NCBI GenBank assembly: GCA_019240175.1
Contig: JAFAYS010000553.1
Span: 1 to 5,580, forward strand
Reading direction: 5' to 3'
Origin: Chloroflexota bacterium
GTDB taxonomy: Bacteria; Chloroflexota; Chloroflexia; Chloroflexales; Kallotenuaceae
Length of the DNA: 5,580 nt
Below, one piece after another: positions 4,459-5,580 of this stretch. The translations under genes were made by a program, and so were the position numbers. The notes beneath the pieces are model-generated. The model was not told where the DNA came from, ran no database searches, and was given only the letters and a program-made list of their open reading frames with translations. Within the stretch, counting starts at the first letter, position 1. Each line of letters opens with the position of its first letter.

Positions 4459-5235
4459 ACCCAACCTTCTCGGATTGCGCTGGTCACGGCAGCTGGCGGC
4501 GGCATTGGCAGCGCTGCCGTGCAGCATCTACTGACGAGTGGCCTGGCCGTCGTCGCGGTTGATCGTGATGCCGCCGCACTTGAAGCGCTTCAAGCCTGCC
4601 TGCCAGCTGCCGCGCTGCATACCTTCACCGGCGACACGACCAGCGAGGCCGAGGTCGCGCAGGCCGTCGAGCTAGCCGGCTCGCTGGGTGAGCTAGCAGT
4701 GCTGGTCAACGGCGTAGGCTCGACCTGTGGCAGCAGCCTGCGCGATCTCACGCTTGGTGAGTGGCAGCGACTCTTTGCTGTCAATCTGACCAGTGCGTTT
4801 CTCTGCATCAAGGCCGCGCTGCCGCTGCTCGAAGCTGCCGCCGGCGATCGTGTGATCATCAATATCTCGTCAACCCTGGCGCAGGTCGCCGATCCCGAAA
4901 CGCTGGCCTATGGCGCGTTCAAAGCCGGCCTGGAGCAGATGACACGCGCGCTGGCGCTGGAAGTGGCACCGCAGCGTATCCGTGCCGTCGCGATCGCACC
5001 GGGGCCGGTGGCGGCAACCGGTGGCGAGGCCGGTTTCGAGACCGACGAGAACGCGCGGCTGAATCCGCTGGGCCGCTTCGCTCGCGTGGACGAGATCGGG
5101 GCGCTGATCGCGTTTCTGGCCTCGCCCGCTGCATCATACATCACCGGCACGATCATGCGCGTGGATGGCGGCGACTCGGCGCTCGGCGCTGGCTGGGGGC
5201 CGCTCCATGCGCTCCTGCGCGATCGCCGGCCATGA
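4456..5235 (+). CDS. Classical short-chain dehydrogenase/reductase (SDR, FabG-like)
   Basis: The 259-residue protein is a cytoplasmic Rossmann-fold oxidoreductase of the classical SDR size. The nucleotide-binding motif is TAAGGGIG at 11-18, with Ala12 where the usual TGxxxGxG has Gly. D36 at the end of the second strand suggests NAD(H) rather than NADP(H). Further landmarks are VNGVG at 84-88 (a variant NNAG), N110, and the catalytic S139, Y152 and K156 (YGAFK, with Ser 13 residues before Tyr). PGPVAA at 182-187 and RVDGGDS at 235-241 close the fold. The substrate cannot be read from sequence; 3-oxoacyl or sugar/alcohol dehydrogenases are equally open. The start is taken as the ATG at 4456 because the Rossmann strand begins 6 residues later. 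A GTG at 4405 would add 17 residues, but its SD overlaps it. The gene starts 81 bases after the peptidase and ends 87 bases before the PspC gene, so these may share a transcript. Confidence 0.9.
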   Translation: MTQPSRIALVTAAGGGIGSAAVQHLLTSGLAVVAVDRDAAALEALQACLPAAALHTFTGDTTSEAEVAQAVELAGSLGELAVLVNGVGSTCGSSLRDLTLGEWQRLFAVNLTSAFLCIKAALPLLEAAAGDRVIINISSTLAQVADPETLAYGAFKAGLEQMTRALALEVAPQRIRAVAIAPGPVAATGGEAGFETDENARLNPLGRFARVDEIGALIAFLASPAASYITGTIMRVDGGDSALGAGWGPLHALLRDRRP

Positions 5236-5322
5236 TGATCGTAGCTAGCCGGCACGAGATTGCAACACCGGACCGCAGCGCCGCGTCAGATAGACGGTAA
5301 CTGAAGCAGAAAGGAAACTACC

Positions 5323-5511
5323 ATGCAACGAACATTACGACGCTCGCGGAGCAACCGCATGATCACGGGCGTTTGCGCTGGCCTGGGCGAATATTTTGGC
5401 ATCGATCCGACGATCGTGCGGATCATCTTTCTTCTGATGCTGCTGCCGGGCGGCGTGCCGGGCCCGCTGATCTATCTTATTCTGTGGTTCGTCATGCCCG
5501 AAGGCTACTAG
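5323..5511 (+). CDS. Small PspC-domain membrane protein
   Basis: The 62-residue protein is almost entirely one PspC domain: a basic N-terminus (RTLRRSRSNR), the family signature GVCAGLGEYFGIDPTIVR at 16-33, then a hydrophobic stretch running to YLILWFVMPEGY at the C-terminus. It should insert in the cytoplasmic membrane, probably with one or two helices from about residues 31 to 57. In enterobacteria PspC senses envelope stress with PspB and PspA; stand-alone short PspC proteins are common in other phyla and usually uncharacterised, and no pspA or pspB is near here. The ATG is supported by AAGGA at 5311-5315, 7 nt upstream. I see no convincing promoter in the 87 bases before it (a TTGCAA at 5260 has no -10 at the right distance), so transcription from the genes upstream is plausible. 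Confidence 0.92.
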   Translation: MQRTLRRSRSNRMITGVCAGLGEYFGIDPTIVRIIFLLMLLPGGVPGPLIYLILWFVMPEGY

Positions 5512-5533
5512 TCGGACTTAAAAATCAACATGA

Positions 5534-5557
5534 GTCATCCCGAACTTAAGGAATGAC
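5534..5557. repeat. Degenerate palindromic intergenic repeat (GTCAT...ATGAC)
   Basis: Arms GTCATCCC (5534-5541) and GGAATGAC (5550-5557) pair at 7 of 8 positions around an 8-base loop, 22 bases after the PspC stop codon. The GTCATCCCGAAC / GGAATGAC wording is the style of palindromic extragenic repeats found in many bacteria. The following CACGAGACCTCC may belong to the same element, which the window cuts off. No T-run follows on the plus strand, so it is not a clear intrinsic terminator. Confidence 0.45.
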
Positions 5558-5580
5558 AAACACACGAGACCTCCAGATGT

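Noticed and set aside
5517..5557. Minus-strand terminator made of the 5534-5557 hairpin and the T-run complementary to 5520-5524
   Set aside because: The run begins about 10 bases past the stem, and no minus-strand gene is seen to its right within the window.

Overview
The window is GC-rich bacterial DNA with two gene groups pointing away from each other and a repeat-bearing intergenic region of about 540 bases between them. The organism is most likely a member of the Chloroflexota (Chloroflexia-type). This rests on the short 7-8 base tandem repeats (AGAAC/GTTCT type), the hairpin-plus-'TGAGGGC' intergenic repeats, frequent GCGATCGC octamers, and protein styles I associate with that phylum. 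No marker gene proves it.

Left half, minus strand, in transcription order: a nucleoside hydrolase (2107->1139); a queuosine-precursor transporter of the YhhQ/DUF165 family (1056->376), which has its own consensus -10 box; and the first 109 codons of a protein that runs off the window start (328->1) and may be the N-terminal domain of a signal-transduction protein. The pairing suggests salvage of queuosine or queuine: the hydrolase could release the base from the nucleoside, and the transporter could import the base or a precursor. The hydrolase has Asn where the family usually has a catalytic His, which fits a shifted substrate but does not prove it.

Centre (2108-2643): noncoding. It holds a sigma70-like promoter for the minus-strand genes, a tract of 7-base repeats, two hairpin units 58 bases apart that share a TGAGGGCCTG tail, a second short tandem repeat in inverted orientation to the first, and then a likely extended -10 promoter and a roughly 170-base leader for the plus-strand genes.

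Right half, plus strand: a membrane-anchored M28 metallopeptidase with a C-terminal multi-helix membrane domain (2644-4374), a classical short-chain dehydrogenase/reductase (4456-5235), and a 62-residue PspC-domain membrane protein (5323-5511). The gaps are about 80-90 bases, so the genes may be co-transcribed, but no common pathway is evident. The dehydrogenase start is unusual. A strong Shine-Dalgarno (SD) sequence lies 50 bases upstream of the best ATG, and a 12-bp hairpin fills most of the gap; if folded, it would bring the SD to about 10 nt from the ATG. The window ends in a degenerate palindromic intergenic repeat.

The two most useful leads are the nucleoside hydrolase/YhhQ pair and the hairpin-spaced ribosome binding site. 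No CRISPR array, tRNA, rRNA or insertion sequence was seen.
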